This document shows positions 28,319-36,516 of a stretch of DNA of 64,000 nt, in pieces. Location: positions 144,768 to 208,767 of the forward strand of contig JAHCAU010000008.1 in assembly GCA_019634715.1 (NCBI GenBank), written 5' to 3'. The DNA is from Lysobacter sp. (GTDB lineage: Bacteria; Pseudomonadota; Gammaproteobacteria; Xanthomonadales; Xanthomonadaceae). Position 1 is the stretch's first letter. Each line of letters opens with the position of its first letter. Position numbers and translations under genes: made by a program. The notes beneath the pieces are model-generated. The model did not search any database. It worked only from the letters and a program-made list of their open reading frames with translations, and was not told the origin of the DNA.

Positions 28319-28363
28319 GGTGGGTTCTCGGTAGGTTCGGTTAATAATTTCATGCTTATTGGG

Positions 28364-28750
28364 CTAGTGGTCTGCGGCTTGATGCCAATCCGCCCGCGAC
28401 CCCACGAAGATATCCCGAATCTCGATCGAGCCCAGCGGCGTATCCACCGTCCCCAGCGAGAACGCGACCAGGCCGGGTTCGCGGGCCTCGTCGCGCCAGA
28501 ACAGGGAGGCGCCGCAGCCGCTGCAGAAGCCGCGCTCGGCGGTGGGCGAGGAGCGATACCACGTTAGCGTCCCGGTGGCGTCTTCGATGGACAACTGCGA
28601 TGTGGACACCGTGGCGTAGGTCGCGAACGCGGCGCCGTGGCTCTTGCGGCACATCGAACAGTGGCAGTGCGTGACCCGATCGAAGCCGCCCTCGACGCGG
28701 TAGCGGACGCTGCCGCAGAGGCAGCTGCCGGCATGCGATGCGTGGTTCAT
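28364..28750 (-). CDS. GFA family (glutathione-dependent formaldehyde-activating-like) zinc protein
   Basis: A 128-aa CENP-V/GFA domain protein. Zinc ligands are the cysteines in GSCLCGSVRYRV (near 9-12), HCHCSMCRKSHGAAF (near 29-35) and FCSGCGASLFW (near 75-78). Family members include glutathione-dependent S-hydroxymethyl activation enzymes, but most are unassigned. ATGA overlap with the upstream acetyltransferase gene. Confidence 0.88.
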   Translation of the reverse strand: MNHASHAGSCLCGSVRYRVEGGFDRVTHCHCSMCRKSHGAAFATYATVSTSQLSIEDATGTLTWYRSSPTAERGFCSGCGASLFWRDEAREPGLVAFSLGTVDTPLGSIEIRDIFVGSRADWHQAADH

Positions 28751-29217
28751 GCGTCGTCGCTCCAGGTGTGCGCGAGCGGCAGCTGGAAGCGCAGGGTTTC
28801 GTCGTACTGCACCCAGCCTTCCGCGCGATACAGCGCCTGTGCGGCATGGTTGTCGGGCATGGTCTCCAGTTCGAGGCGGATCGCGCCGGCCTCGCGGCCG
28901 AAGGCCGCCGCCGCCGACAGCAGCGCTTGCGCCACGCCCTTGCGACGTGCCCATGCGTCGACGAACAGGTCGTTGAGGATGAAGGTGCGCTGCGCGCGCA
29001 CCGAGGAGAACATCGGATAGAGCTGGGTGAAGCCGGCGGGCCCGCCATCGAGTTCGGCGAGGAAGATCACCGACTCGTCGCGCGCCAGACGTTCGTGCAG
29101 GAAGCGGGTGGCCGCACCCAGGTCGGGGACCTGCGAATAGAACGTGCGGTAATCGGAGAACAGCGGTGCCACTGCTTCGAGGTCGTCGAGCGTTGCGCGG
29201 CGGGTGGTCACGGGCAT
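28747..29217 (-). CDS. GNAT family N-acetyltransferase
   Basis: A 156-aa acetyl-CoA-dependent acyltransferase. Motif A, the acetyl-CoA pyrophosphate loop, is DAWARRKGVAQALLSAA (about 87-103: R/Q-x-x-G-x-A type), preceded by FILNDLFVD and followed by ALYRAEGWVQYDETLRF. The substrate is unknown. The ATG at 29217 (MPVTTRRATLDDLEAV) matches the usual GNAT N-terminus; the frame upstream runs into a repeat element. Confidence 0.85.
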   Translation of the reverse strand: MPVTTRRATLDDLEAVAPLFSDYRTFYSQVPDLGAATRFLHERLARDESVIFLAELDGGPAGFTQLYPMFSSVRAQRTFILNDLFVDAWARRKGVAQALLSAAAAFGREAGAIRLELETMPDNHAAQALYRAEGWVQYDETLRFQLPLAHTWSDDA

Positions 29218-29310
29218 GGCGGGCGTCGTCCAGGGGGCGTGCGATGCCGCGATGCTAGCAGGCGGATCGTTTCCTGCGCGGAATGCTGTCTGCCATGAGC
29301 TGCACATGCT

Positions 29311-29460
29311 TTGCCCCCTTTGAAAAAGGGGGCGGCGATCGCGAAGCGTTCGCGGGGGATTTGGGGCTTTCCCGGCGAGAACAACAGTGCCGATTGCCGT
29401 GGTGCTCCGCAAATCCCCCCGTCTCGCTGTGCGCGTCGGCCCCCTTTTTCAAAGGGGCAA
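29311..29460. repeat. 150-bp inverted-repeat element (family D)
   Basis: The ends are near-perfect inverted copies: TTGCCCCCTTTGAAAAAGGG at 29311-29330 and the inverse ending at 29460. An inner pair GGGGGATTTG (near 29354) and CAAATCCCCC (near 29410) is also inverted. Each end can form a CCCCCTTT/AAAGGGGG hairpin. The layout suggests a MITE or REPIN rather than a terminator. Confidence 0.8.
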
Positions 29461-29477
29461 GCGGCAAGCAGGCGACA

Positions 29478-30209
29478 TCAGAGATCCCCGAACCGCGCCT
29501 GCATGGCCGCGATCGCGGCGAGGCCCGCGGTTTCGGTGCGCAGCACGCGCGGGCCGAGGCGCAGGCCGGTGAAGCCGTGCTGCGCGAGCAGCTCGCGATC
29601 CTTCGCGGACCAGCCGCCTTCGGGGCCGATGCCGATCACCACGTCGCCTGCCGGTCGCGACAGGGTTTCGAAGCGGTGTTCGCCCTGCGGATCGAGGGTG
29701 AGCTTGAGCGCATCGGCCTCCAGCGCCGCAGCGGCTTCGCCCAGCCCGCGCGCCGGCAGCAGCTCGGGAATGCGCGCGCGGCCGCTCTGTTCGCAGGCCG
29801 AGGTCACGACGCTGCGCCAGTGCGCCATGCGCTTGTCGAGACGCTCGCCGTCGAGCCGGACTTCGGTGCGATCGGCGAACACCGGCGCGATGGCCGACAC
29901 GCCGAGCTCCGTGGCCTTCTGCAGGATCAGGTCCATCTTCTCGCCGCGCGCGATGCCCTGCAGCAGGACGATGCGCAGCGGCGATTCGTTGCCGACCGAG
30001 CGCACACCGCCGACCTCGGCATCGACGCCGCGCTTGGTCACGGTCGCCAGTGTGGCGTCGTAGTCGTGCCCGTCGCCGTTGAACAGCACGCAGACCTCGC
30101 CTTCGCGCAGGCGCAGCACGCGCACCAGGTGCGTGGCCGCACTCTCGGGCAGGGTCACACGCATGCCGCTGGCGAGCGGCTGGTCGACGAACACTCGGGT
30201 CAGGCGCAT
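29478..30209 (-). CDS. rsmE: 16S rRNA (uracil-1498-N3)-methyltransferase RsmE
   Basis: SPOUT methyltransferase that methylates U1498 in the decoding centre (243 aa). An N-terminal PUA-like domain (about 1-70, THLVRVLRLREGEV) precedes the SPOUT domain with its trefoil knot: LLQGIARGEKMDLILQKATELGV, GIGPEGGWSAKDRELL and LGPRVLRTETAGLAAIAAM (each shown within limits) are diagnostic. Its start lies inside the 3' end of bioA (10-base overlap). Confidence 0.94.
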   Translation of the reverse strand: MRLTRVFVDQPLASGMRVTLPESAATHLVRVLRLREGEVCVLFNGDGHDYDATLATVTKRGVDAEVGGVRSVGNESPLRIVLLQGIARGEKMDLILQKATELGVSAIAPVFADRTEVRLDGERLDKRMAHWRSVVTSACEQSGRARIPELLPARGLGEAAAALEADALKLTLDPQGEHRFETLSRPAGDVVIGIGPEGGWSAKDRELLAQHGFTGLRLGPRVLRTETAGLAAIAAMQARFGDL

Positions 30210-31609
30210 CGGGCGGCCTCCTTCAGGCATGCATCGGTGGCTTGGGCGATCTGCGCAAGCTGCGCATCGTCGACGCAGTAGGGCGGCATCCAGTACAGCA
30301 CGTCGCCCAGCGGGCGCAGCAGCACGCCGTGGTCGAGCGCGGTGCGGTAGATGCGCAGGCCGCGACGGCCGGCGATCTCGACCGCGTGTCCGTCCTCGCG
30401 GTTGTCGGGTTCGGGATGCAGTTCGATCGCGACCACCATGCCGGCCTGGCGCACCTCGGCGACCAGTGGGTTCGCTGCGAACGAGGACGCGAGTTCGCCC
30501 ATCTTCCTCGCGGTGACGCGGTTGCGCGCGATCACGTCGTCGCCTTCGAGGATGTCCAGCGAGGCCAGCGCCGCCGCGCAGGCCAGCGGATTTCCGCTGT
30601 AGCTGTGCGAGTGCAGGAAGGCGCGTTCGCGGGAATCGTCGAGGAAGCCCTCGTAGATCTGCTGCGTCGCCAGCACCGCCGCCAGCGGCAGGAAGCCGCC
30701 GGTGAGGCCCTTCGACACGCACATCAGGTCGGGCATGACCCCGGCCTGCTCGAAGGCGAACAGCGTGCCGGTGCGGCCGAAGCCGGTGGCGATCTCGTCG
30801 GCGATCAGGAACACGCCGTGCACGTCGCACAGGTCGCGCACGCGCTTGAGATACACCGGATCGTGCATGCGCATGCCGCCGGCGCACTGCAGGCGCGGTT
30901 CGAGGATCAGCGCGCAGACCTCGCCCGGGTGTTCGTCGAGCAGGCGGGCGAGGGCGTCGGCGGCGTCCTCCGCGCACTGGGCGGCCTGGGCCGGCGTGCG
31001 CGCGCCGAAGGCGTCGGGCGAGGGCGCGAACAGCACGTCGAGCAGCAGCGGCGCGTAGACGCGGCGGTACAGCGGGATGTCGCCGACCGACAGCGCGCCG
31101 ACGGTTTCGCCGTGATAGCTGTTGGTCAGGGCGACGAACTTCGTGCGGTTCGGCTCGTCGCCGCGGTTGCGGTACCAGTGGAAGGCCATCTTCAGGGCCA
31201 CTTCGACGCCGGCCGAGCCGTTGTCGGCATAGAACACCTTGGCGAGCGGGGCGCGATCGGGCTGGCGCGGCGCGACCGCGAGCAGGCGCTCGGCCAGCTC
31301 CACGGCCGGTGCGTGCGAGAAGCCGGCCAGAATCACCTGCTCCAGCGTGCGCGCCTGGCGGCCGATGGCCTCGGCGATGCGCGGTTCGGCGTGGCCATGG
31401 AGGTTCGTCCACCAGCTGCTGACCGCGTCCAGCGTGCGCCGGCCGTCGTGGCCGATCAGCCAGGCGCCTTCGCCGCGCGCCACCGGCAGCAGGGGCAGGG
31501 CATGCGGGTGTTCGCGCATCTGGGTGCAGGGGTGCCAGAGCACGTCGAGATCGCGCGCGCGCCAGTGGTCGGCGTCGTGGTCGTTTATGATCTTGGGATG
31601 CCTCGTCAT
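30200..31609 (-). CDS. bioA: Adenosylmethionine-8-amino-7-oxononanoate aminotransferase BioA
   Basis: PLP enzyme of biotin synthesis that converts KAPA to DAPA with SAM as amino donor (469 aa). LWHPCTQM near residue 25 and the SSWWTNLHGHAEP loop are BioA signatures; DEIATGFGRTG holds the PLP-ring Asp, and the Schiff-base Lys is in CVSKGLTGG. LHSHSYSGNPLACAAAL is also typical. Starts 41 bases from the divergent nudE; a BirA operator was not seen. Confidence 0.95.
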   Translation of the reverse strand: MTRHPKIINDHDADHWRARDLDVLWHPCTQMREHPHALPLLPVARGEGAWLIGHDGRRTLDAVSSWWTNLHGHAEPRIAEAIGRQARTLEQVILAGFSHAPAVELAERLLAVAPRQPDRAPLAKVFYADNGSAGVEVALKMAFHWYRNRGDEPNRTKFVALTNSYHGETVGALSVGDIPLYRRVYAPLLLDVLFAPSPDAFGARTPAQAAQCAEDAADALARLLDEHPGEVCALILEPRLQCAGGMRMHDPVYLKRVRDLCDVHGVFLIADEIATGFGRTGTLFAFEQAGVMPDLMCVSKGLTGGFLPLAAVLATQQIYEGFLDDSRERAFLHSHSYSGNPLACAAALASLDILEGDDVIARNRVTARKMGELASSFAANPLVAEVRQAGMVVAIELHPEPDNREDGHAVEIAGRRGLRIYRTALDHGVLLRPLGDVLYWMPPYCVDDAQLAQIAQATDACLKEAARCA

Positions 31610-31650
31610 CCCCGCATTATCGCCCGTCCCGCCGCCCGCCCGGTGGCCGC

Positions 31651-32226
31651 ATGAGCCGGCCCCTGCCGATCGTCCACCGGATCACGCGCCGCCAGGGCGA
31701 CAGCGATCGCGTGGTGGAGGAGCTGGACCTCGAGTTCTCCAACGGCGAGCGACGCCGGTACCACCGCGTCCCGCCGGTGGGCAACGGCGCGGTGATCGTG
31801 GTGCCGATGATCGACGACAGCACCGCCCTGCTGATCCGCGAATATGCGGCAGGCACCCATCGTTACGAGCTGGGCCTGGTCAAGGGCCGGATCGACGACG
31901 GCGAGACGCCCGAGCAGGCCGCGAACCGCGAACTGAAGGAAGAGGCCGGCTACGGCGCGCGCTCGCTGACCGTGCTGCGTCGGATCAGCCTGGCGCCGAC
32001 CTACATGGGCCACGAGACCGTGCTGGTGCTGGCCCGCGACTTGTACGAAGAGCGCCTGCCGGGCGACGAGCCCGAAGTGCTGGAGGTCGTGCCCTGGCGC
32101 CTCGACGCGCTGCACGAGCTGATGTTCGTCGAAGAATTCTCGGAGGGGCGCTCGATCGCGGCGCTCTTCCTCGTCAGGGAACTGCTGTCCGGAGGAAATG
32201 AAACTGATGCCCATGCTGCTCGATGA
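31651..32226 (+). CDS. nudE: ADP-compounds hydrolase NudE
   Basis: Nudix hydrolase of ADP-ribose, Ap3A and NADH-type dinucleotides (191 aa). The Nudix box GRIDDGETPEQAANRELKEE (GX5EX7REUXEEXGU) is complete near residue 79. PTYMGHETVLVLARDLYEE is typical of NudE. The 3' end overlaps the cysQ start region, as in many gamma-proteobacteria where nudE and cysQ are adjacent. Confidence 0.93.
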   Translation: MSRPLPIVHRITRRQGDSDRVVEELDLEFSNGERRRYHRVPPVGNGAVIVVPMIDDSTALLIREYAAGTHRYELGLVKGRIDDGETPEQAANRELKEEAGYGARSLTVLRRISLAPTYMGHETVLVLARDLYEERLPGDEPEVLEVVPWRLDALHELMFVEEFSEGRSIAALFLVRELLSGGNETDAHAAR

Positions 32227-33019
32227 GACGATCCGCGAAGGCGTGATCGCCATCGCCAATGCCGCCGCCGCCGAGATCCTTGCGGTCTACGAGCAACCCT
32301 TCGATGTCGAGCGCAAGGGCGACGACAGCCCGCTGACCGCGGCCGACCTGGCGTCGCACCACTGCATCGTCGACGGGCTGGCGCGGCTGACGCCCGACAT
32401 CCCGGTGCTGTCGGAGGAATCCGCCGTGCTGCCCGTCGCCGAGCGCCGTGCCTGGACGCGGTTCTGGCTGGTCGATCCGCTCGACGGCACCCGCGAGTTC
32501 GTCAAGCGCAACGGCGAGTTCACCGTGAACATCGCGCTGATCGAGGACGGCGTGGCCGTGTTCGGCGTGATCCAGGCGCCGGTGCCCGATGTGCTGTGGT
32601 GGGGCGACCTCGCGCATGGCGCGTACCGCCGCGCCGATGGCGGAGAAGTGCCGATGGAAGTGCGCGCCCCGGCCGTGGCGCCGATCCGCGTCGCCGCCAG
32701 CCGCTCGCATCGCGACGCGCGCACCGAGGCCTTCATGGCGCGCATGGCCGCCGATCTGGGCGAGCTGGAGGACGTGACCGTCGGTTCCTCGCTCAAGTTC
32801 TGCCGCATCGCCGAGGGCGCGATCGACATCTACCCGCGCTTCGGCCCGACCAGCGAGTGGGACACCGCTGCCGGCCAGGCCATCCTCGAAGCCGCCGGCG
32901 GCCGCGTGGTCGACCCGCAGGGCCGACCGTTCCGCTACAACCAGCGCGATACGCTGCTCAACGGGGATTTCGTGGCGTTCGGCGACGCGAAGTTGAATTG
33001 GCGGCAATGGGCTGAGTGA
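32207..33019 (+). CDS. cysQ: 3'(2'),5'-bisphosphate nucleotidase CysQ
   Basis: Removes PAP (adenosine 3',5'-bisphosphate), the by-product of sulfate assimilation (about 270 aa). Metal-binding motifs of the inositol monophosphatase fold are LSEESA, WLVDPLDGTREFVKRNGEF and SEWDTAAGQAILEAAGG. GGAGG at 32191-32195 is 11 bases from the ATG at 32207 but only two from the in-frame ATG at 32198, so 32207 was preferred. Functionally linked to the sulfate operon at 15.9-22 kb. Confidence 0.92.
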   Translation: MPMLLDETIREGVIAIANAAAAEILAVYEQPFDVERKGDDSPLTAADLASHHCIVDGLARLTPDIPVLSEESAVLPVAERRAWTRFWLVDPLDGTREFVKRNGEFTVNIALIEDGVAVFGVIQAPVPDVLWWGDLAHGAYRRADGGEVPMEVRAPAVAPIRVAASRSHRDARTEAFMARMAADLGELEDVTVGSSLKFCRIAEGAIDIYPRFGPTSEWDTAAGQAILEAAGGRVVDPQGRPFRYNQRDTLLNGDFVAFGDAKLNWRQWAE

Positions 33020-33044
33020 TGAAGGAGCATGGATCGCCGCGATC

Positions 33045-33146
33045 TGTAGGAGGGCCTGACCAGCCATGCGGCTGTTGAAAACCAGGCCCGAATTCTTCGT
33101 GGGATCGTCGATCGTTCAAAAGCTCGGGCCTGAAGGCCCTCCTACA
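33045..33146. repeat. REPIN-like element, family A, copy 1
   Basis: TGTAGGAGGGCCT at 33045 is inverted at GGCCCTCCTACA ending at 33146. The right arm and inner sequence align with copy 2 at 46756-46831, but the left hairpin has its 2-base loop replaced by 26 bases that contain their own small stem (CAGCC-ATGC-GGCTG). It lies between cysQ and mazG. Confidence 0.82.
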
Positions 33147-33181
33147 TGCACCATGGCGATGGGCCAGGGTACGGACCCAAG

Positions 33182-34009
33182 ATGAGTGATCAAAACGACA
33201 TCCGCCGCCTCCTCGCGATCATGGCCCGCCTGCGTGACCCTGAGGCCGGCTGCCCGTGGGACGTGAAGCAGACCTTCGCGACCATCGCGCCGTACACGGT
33301 GGAGGAGGCCTACGAGGTCGCCGATGCGATCGACCGCAACGACCTCGACGACCTGAAGGACGAGCTCGGCGACCTGCTGTTCCAGGTGGTGTTCCACGCG
33401 CGCATGGCCGAGGAGCAGGACGCGTTCGCGTTCGGCGACGTGGTCGCCGCGATCAGCGACAAGATGGAGCGCCGGCATCCGCATGTCTTCGCCGGGATGA
33501 ACATCGCCGACAGCGACGCGCTGAACGCGATGTGGGATGCGGAAAAAAAGAGGGAGCGGTTGGCGAAGCATGGCGATGCGGCCGATGCCTCGGCGCTGGC
33601 CGGCATCGCCCGGGGCCTGCCCGAGTGGCAGCGCGCGGTGAAGCTGCAGAAGAAGGCGGCCACGGTCGGTTTCGACTGGCCCGGGCCGGCGCCGGTGATC
33701 GACAAGCTGAAGGAAGAACTGGAGGAAGTGCGGGTGGAGTTCGACGCCCGCGCCGCCGCGCCGCACGACCCGGCCGTGCAGGATCGACTGGAGGACGAAC
33801 TCGGCGACCTGCTGTTCGTGGCCGCGAACCTGGCCCGACACGCCAGGGTCGACCCGGGGACTGCGCTGCGTCGCGCCAACCACAAGTTCGAGCGCCGCTT
33901 CCGCGCGATGGAAGCCCTGGCCGCCGCCGATGGCGTGCGTCTTGCCGACCTGCCGCTGGACGCGCAGGATCGCTACTGGGACAGGGCCAAACAACAGGAG
34001 TCGCCATGA
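33182..34009 (+). CDS. mazG: Nucleoside triphosphate pyrophosphohydrolase MazG
   Basis: Hydrolyses NTPs to NMPs, lowering aberrant nucleotides and modulating (p)ppGpp-linked survival in E. coli (275 aa). Two MazG domains: the first has CPWDVKQTF, EEAYEVADAI and DELGDLLFQVVFHA; the second, near residues 180-240, has KEELEEVRVE and EDELGDLLFVAANLARH. The ATG at 33182 starts the conserved N-terminus SDQNDIRRLLAIMARLRDP. ATGA overlap with the next gene. Confidence 0.93.
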   Translation: MSDQNDIRRLLAIMARLRDPEAGCPWDVKQTFATIAPYTVEEAYEVADAIDRNDLDDLKDELGDLLFQVVFHARMAEEQDAFAFGDVVAAISDKMERRHPHVFAGMNIADSDALNAMWDAEKKRERLAKHGDAADASALAGIARGLPEWQRAVKLQKKAATVGFDWPGPAPVIDKLKEELEEVRVEFDARAAAPHDPAVQDRLEDELGDLLFVAANLARHARVDPGTALRRANHKFERRFRAMEALAAADGVRLADLPLDAQDRYWDRAKQQESP

Positions 34010-34311
34010 GCGAGCGCTACGCCAGCTTCCGCGAGTTCTACCCCTTCTACCTCGGCGAACACCGCAACACGATCTGCCGCCGCCTGCATTTCGTCGGCAA
34101 CTGCGTGGCGCTGGGCCTGATCGCCGCCGCCATCGCCCAGCGCAATCCCTGGTGGCTGCTCGGCGCGCTGGTCAGCGGCTACGCCTTCGCCTGGATCGGG
34201 CATTTCTTCTTCGAGAAGAACCGGCCGGCCACGTTCAAGCATCCGTTCTACTCGTTCGCCGGCGATTGGGTGATGTTCAAGGACATCCTGATCGGGCGGA
34301 TTCCGTTCTGA
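34006..34311 (+). CDS. Mpo1-like (DUF962) membrane protein
   Basis: A 101-aa protein with two hydrophobic segments (about 28-46 and 48-66). YASFREFYPFYLGEHRNTIC with RRLHFVGN and GHFFFEKNRPATFKHP are DUF962 signatures, with the conserved His residues that bind iron in yeast Mpo1, a dioxygenase of fatty-acid alpha-oxidation. Bacterial function is not established. Coupled to mazG by ATGA. Confidence 0.87.
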   Translation: MSERYASFREFYPFYLGEHRNTICRRLHFVGNCVALGLIAAAIAQRNPWWLLGALVSGYAFAWIGHFFFEKNRPATFKHPFYSFAGDWVMFKDILIGRIPF

Positions 34312-34323
34312 CGCCTTTGCTTC

Positions 34324-34435
34324 TGTAGAGCGGATCGAAGATCCGCTGCACACGTTCCGCGAGCCGGTGTACCTGCCGTTGCGATGACGACGCGGGCTTC
34401 GGCGAGGGTGCAGCGGAGCTGCGCTCCGCTCTACA
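34324..34435. repeat. REP pair, family B, copy 1
   Basis: Two hairpins face each other: TGTAGAGCGGATCGAAGATC with its continuation at 34324-34350, and GCAGCGGAGCTGCGCTCCGC with CTCTACA at 34410-34435. The outer TGTAGAGCGGA/TCCGCTCTACA ends are inverted. The element fills the gap between convergent genes. Confidence 0.85.
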
Positions 34436-34443
34436 AGGGCGCA

Positions 34444-34791
34444 TCACTCCAGGAAGATCAGCCACGCGGCGACCACGATCAGGCCGAAGCCGGCCCAGTG
34501 GTTCCACTTCAGCGGCTGGTCGAGGAACCAGGCCGAGAACCCGGCGAACACCAGCAGGGTGATCACTTCCTGCATGCCCTTGAGCTGCGGCGCCGAGTAA
34601 TACGCGCTGCCCCAGCGGTTGGCGGGCACCATCAGCATGTACTCGAACAGGGCGATGCCCCAGCTTGCCGCGATGGCCACCGGCAGCGGCGAGGACTTGT
34701 ACTTCAGGTGCCCGTACCAGGCGAAGGTCATGAAGATGTTCGAGCACAGCAGCAGGGCGATGGGCAGCAGGCGGTCGAGAGGCAGGGACAT
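34444..34791 (-). CDS. DUF486 family membrane protein
   Basis: A 115-aa protein with four membrane helices resembling half of a drug/metabolite transporter. LLLCSNIFMTFAWYGHLKYK, SWGIALFEYMLMVPANR and LKGMQEVITLLVFAGFS are typical of DUF486. Small size implies dimerisation, as in SMR proteins; the substrate is unknown. The ATG at 34791 removes a GC-rich upstream extension. Divergent from the exporter genes. Confidence 0.86.
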   Translation of the reverse strand: MSLPLDRLLPIALLLCSNIFMTFAWYGHLKYKSSPLPVAIAASWGIALFEYMLMVPANRWGSAYYSAPQLKGMQEVITLLVFAGFSAWFLDQPLKWNHWAGFGLIVVAAWLIFLE

Positions 34792-35010
34792 GGGAGTTCT
34801 TCGGGGAGGCGGCGTTGCGGAATTTGGCGGCGGGGCGGGGCCGGCCGGGGATCGTGAGATGATGCGCGGCCATCTCCGGGCCGCCAAGGCCGACCGCGCG
34901 GATGCCGCCGCAACCCGTCCAGCGGGAACCCGGGGGCGCATCCGTGGTCAACCGCTGTCGCCCCGATGCGTTCCCAGCCACTCGACCCGCGTCCGCAGAC
35001 TCCAGACCCC

Positions 35011-36516
35011 ATGCCCGCACACCGCCGTCGTTTTCCCCGCATCCTCCTGGTTCCCGTCGTCGTCGCCGTGCTCGCCGCCGGTGTGTGGTACTGGAAGGGC
35101 CGCGGTGGCGGCGACGCACAGAAGTACCGCACGGCGGCGGTCGAGCAGGGCGACATCCGGGTCGCGATCTCCTCCACCGGCAACCTCAGTGCGCTCTCCA
35201 CGGTCGACGTGGGCAGCGAGGTGTCGGGCAAGGTCACCGAGGTGCTGGTCGACTACAACGACCGCGTCGAGAAGGGCCAGGTCATCGCCCGCATCGACCC
35301 CGACACCTTCCAGGCCCAGATCGAACAGGGCAACGCCGCCATCGCCAACGCGCGCGCCAGCCTGCAGACCGCCCGCGCCAGCCTGCGCAACGCCGAGCTG
35401 GACTACAGCCGCAAGGCCGCGCTGGTCGACCAGAAGCTGATCGCCCGCGGCGACCTCGACCAGGCGCTGGCCGCGCGCGACCAGGCGCGCGCCCAGGTGG
35501 CCGCAGCCGAGGCGCAGATCCGCCAGCAGACCGCCTCGGCGCAGAACGCGCACCTCAACCTCGCCCGCACCGTCATCCGCTCGCCGGTGAACGGCGTGGT
35601 CCTGGCGCGCTCGGTCGAGCCGGGCCAGACCGTCGCCGCCAGCCTGCAGGCGCCGGTGCTGTTCAAGATCGCCGAGGACCTGTCGCAGATGGAGATCGTG
35701 CTGGCCGTGGACGAATCCGACATCGGCCAGGTCAAGCCCGCACAGGCGGTGAGCTTCACCGTCGACGCCTTCCCGGACCGTCGCTTCAGGGGCGAAGTGC
35801 GCCAGGTGCGGCTGTCGTCCACCAACACCAGCAACGTCATCACCTATCCGGTCGTGGTGTCGGTCGACAATGCCGACCAGGCCCTGCTGCCGGGCATGAC
35901 CGCGAACGCCGAGATCGAGGTCAGCCGTCGCGACAACATCCTCAAGGTGCCGAACGCCGCGATGCGCTTCAAGCCGCCGGTCGACGATGCCGCGGCCGAG
36001 CAGCAGCAGAGCGCGCAGCGCGGCGGCGGCATGAGCGACGACCTGCCGAAGATCGCCGCGACCCTGAAGCTCGACGCGAGCCAGCAGGCGGCGTTCGACG
36101 GCGCGCTGGCCAGGATGCGCGAACGCATCGCCGCACGCACCGCCGCACCGCAGCAGAACGGCAATGCGCCGAACCTGTTCGGTCGCGGCCCGGGCGGCCC
36201 GCAGTCGGGCGGCGGCAATCGCGGCACGGGCAACGCCAGCGGTGCGATGCGCCAGCGCATGCTCGAACGCTTCAACCAGCAGTTCGGCGAGTTCCGCGCG
36301 ACCCTGCGCGACGACCAGCGCCAGGCCTGGGACAGCGCCGTGAACGAACTGGTCGGCGCGCGCCGCGCCCCGGTCTACGTGCTCGCCGACGGCAAGCCGA
36401 AGCCGGTGCTGGTGCGCGTGGGCGCGTCCGACGGCAGCAGCACCGAGATCATCGGCGAGCTGAAGGCCGGCGATCAGGTGATCGTGGGCGTGCAGGTCGC
36501 GGAGCCGGGCAAGTGA
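35011..36516 (+). CDS. MacA-like periplasmic adaptor with an unusual helical insertion
   Basis: Membrane-fusion protein linking an ABC permease to an outer-membrane channel (501 aa). Residues 10-28 anchor it; 60-95 and 185-215 form the split lipoyl domain, 100-180 the alpha hairpin, 220-310 the beta barrel, and 453-501 the membrane-proximal end. About 324-452 is an insertion not usual in MacA (typically about 370-390 aa), with Gly/Gln-rich linkers and two helices containing LDASQQAAFD and LRDDQRQAWD, reminiscent of Spy/CpxP LTxxQ motifs. GTGA overlap with the ATPase gene. Confidence 0.88.
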   Translation: MPAHRRRFPRILLVPVVVAVLAAGVWYWKGRGGGDAQKYRTAAVEQGDIRVAISSTGNLSALSTVDVGSEVSGKVTEVLVDYNDRVEKGQVIARIDPDTFQAQIEQGNAAIANARASLQTARASLRNAELDYSRKAALVDQKLIARGDLDQALAARDQARAQVAAAEAQIRQQTASAQNAHLNLARTVIRSPVNGVVLARSVEPGQTVAASLQAPVLFKIAEDLSQMEIVLAVDESDIGQVKPAQAVSFTVDAFPDRRFRGEVRQVRLSSTNTSNVITYPVVVSVDNADQALLPGMTANAEIEVSRRDNILKVPNAAMRFKPPVDDAAAEQQQSAQRGGGMSDDLPKIAATLKLDASQQAAFDGALARMRERIAARTAAPQQNGNAPNLFGRGPGGPQSGGGNRGTGNASGAMRQRMLERFNQQFGEFRATLRDDQRQAWDSAVNELVGARRAPVYVLADGKPKPVLVRVGASDGSSTEIIGELKAGDQVIVGVQVAEPGK

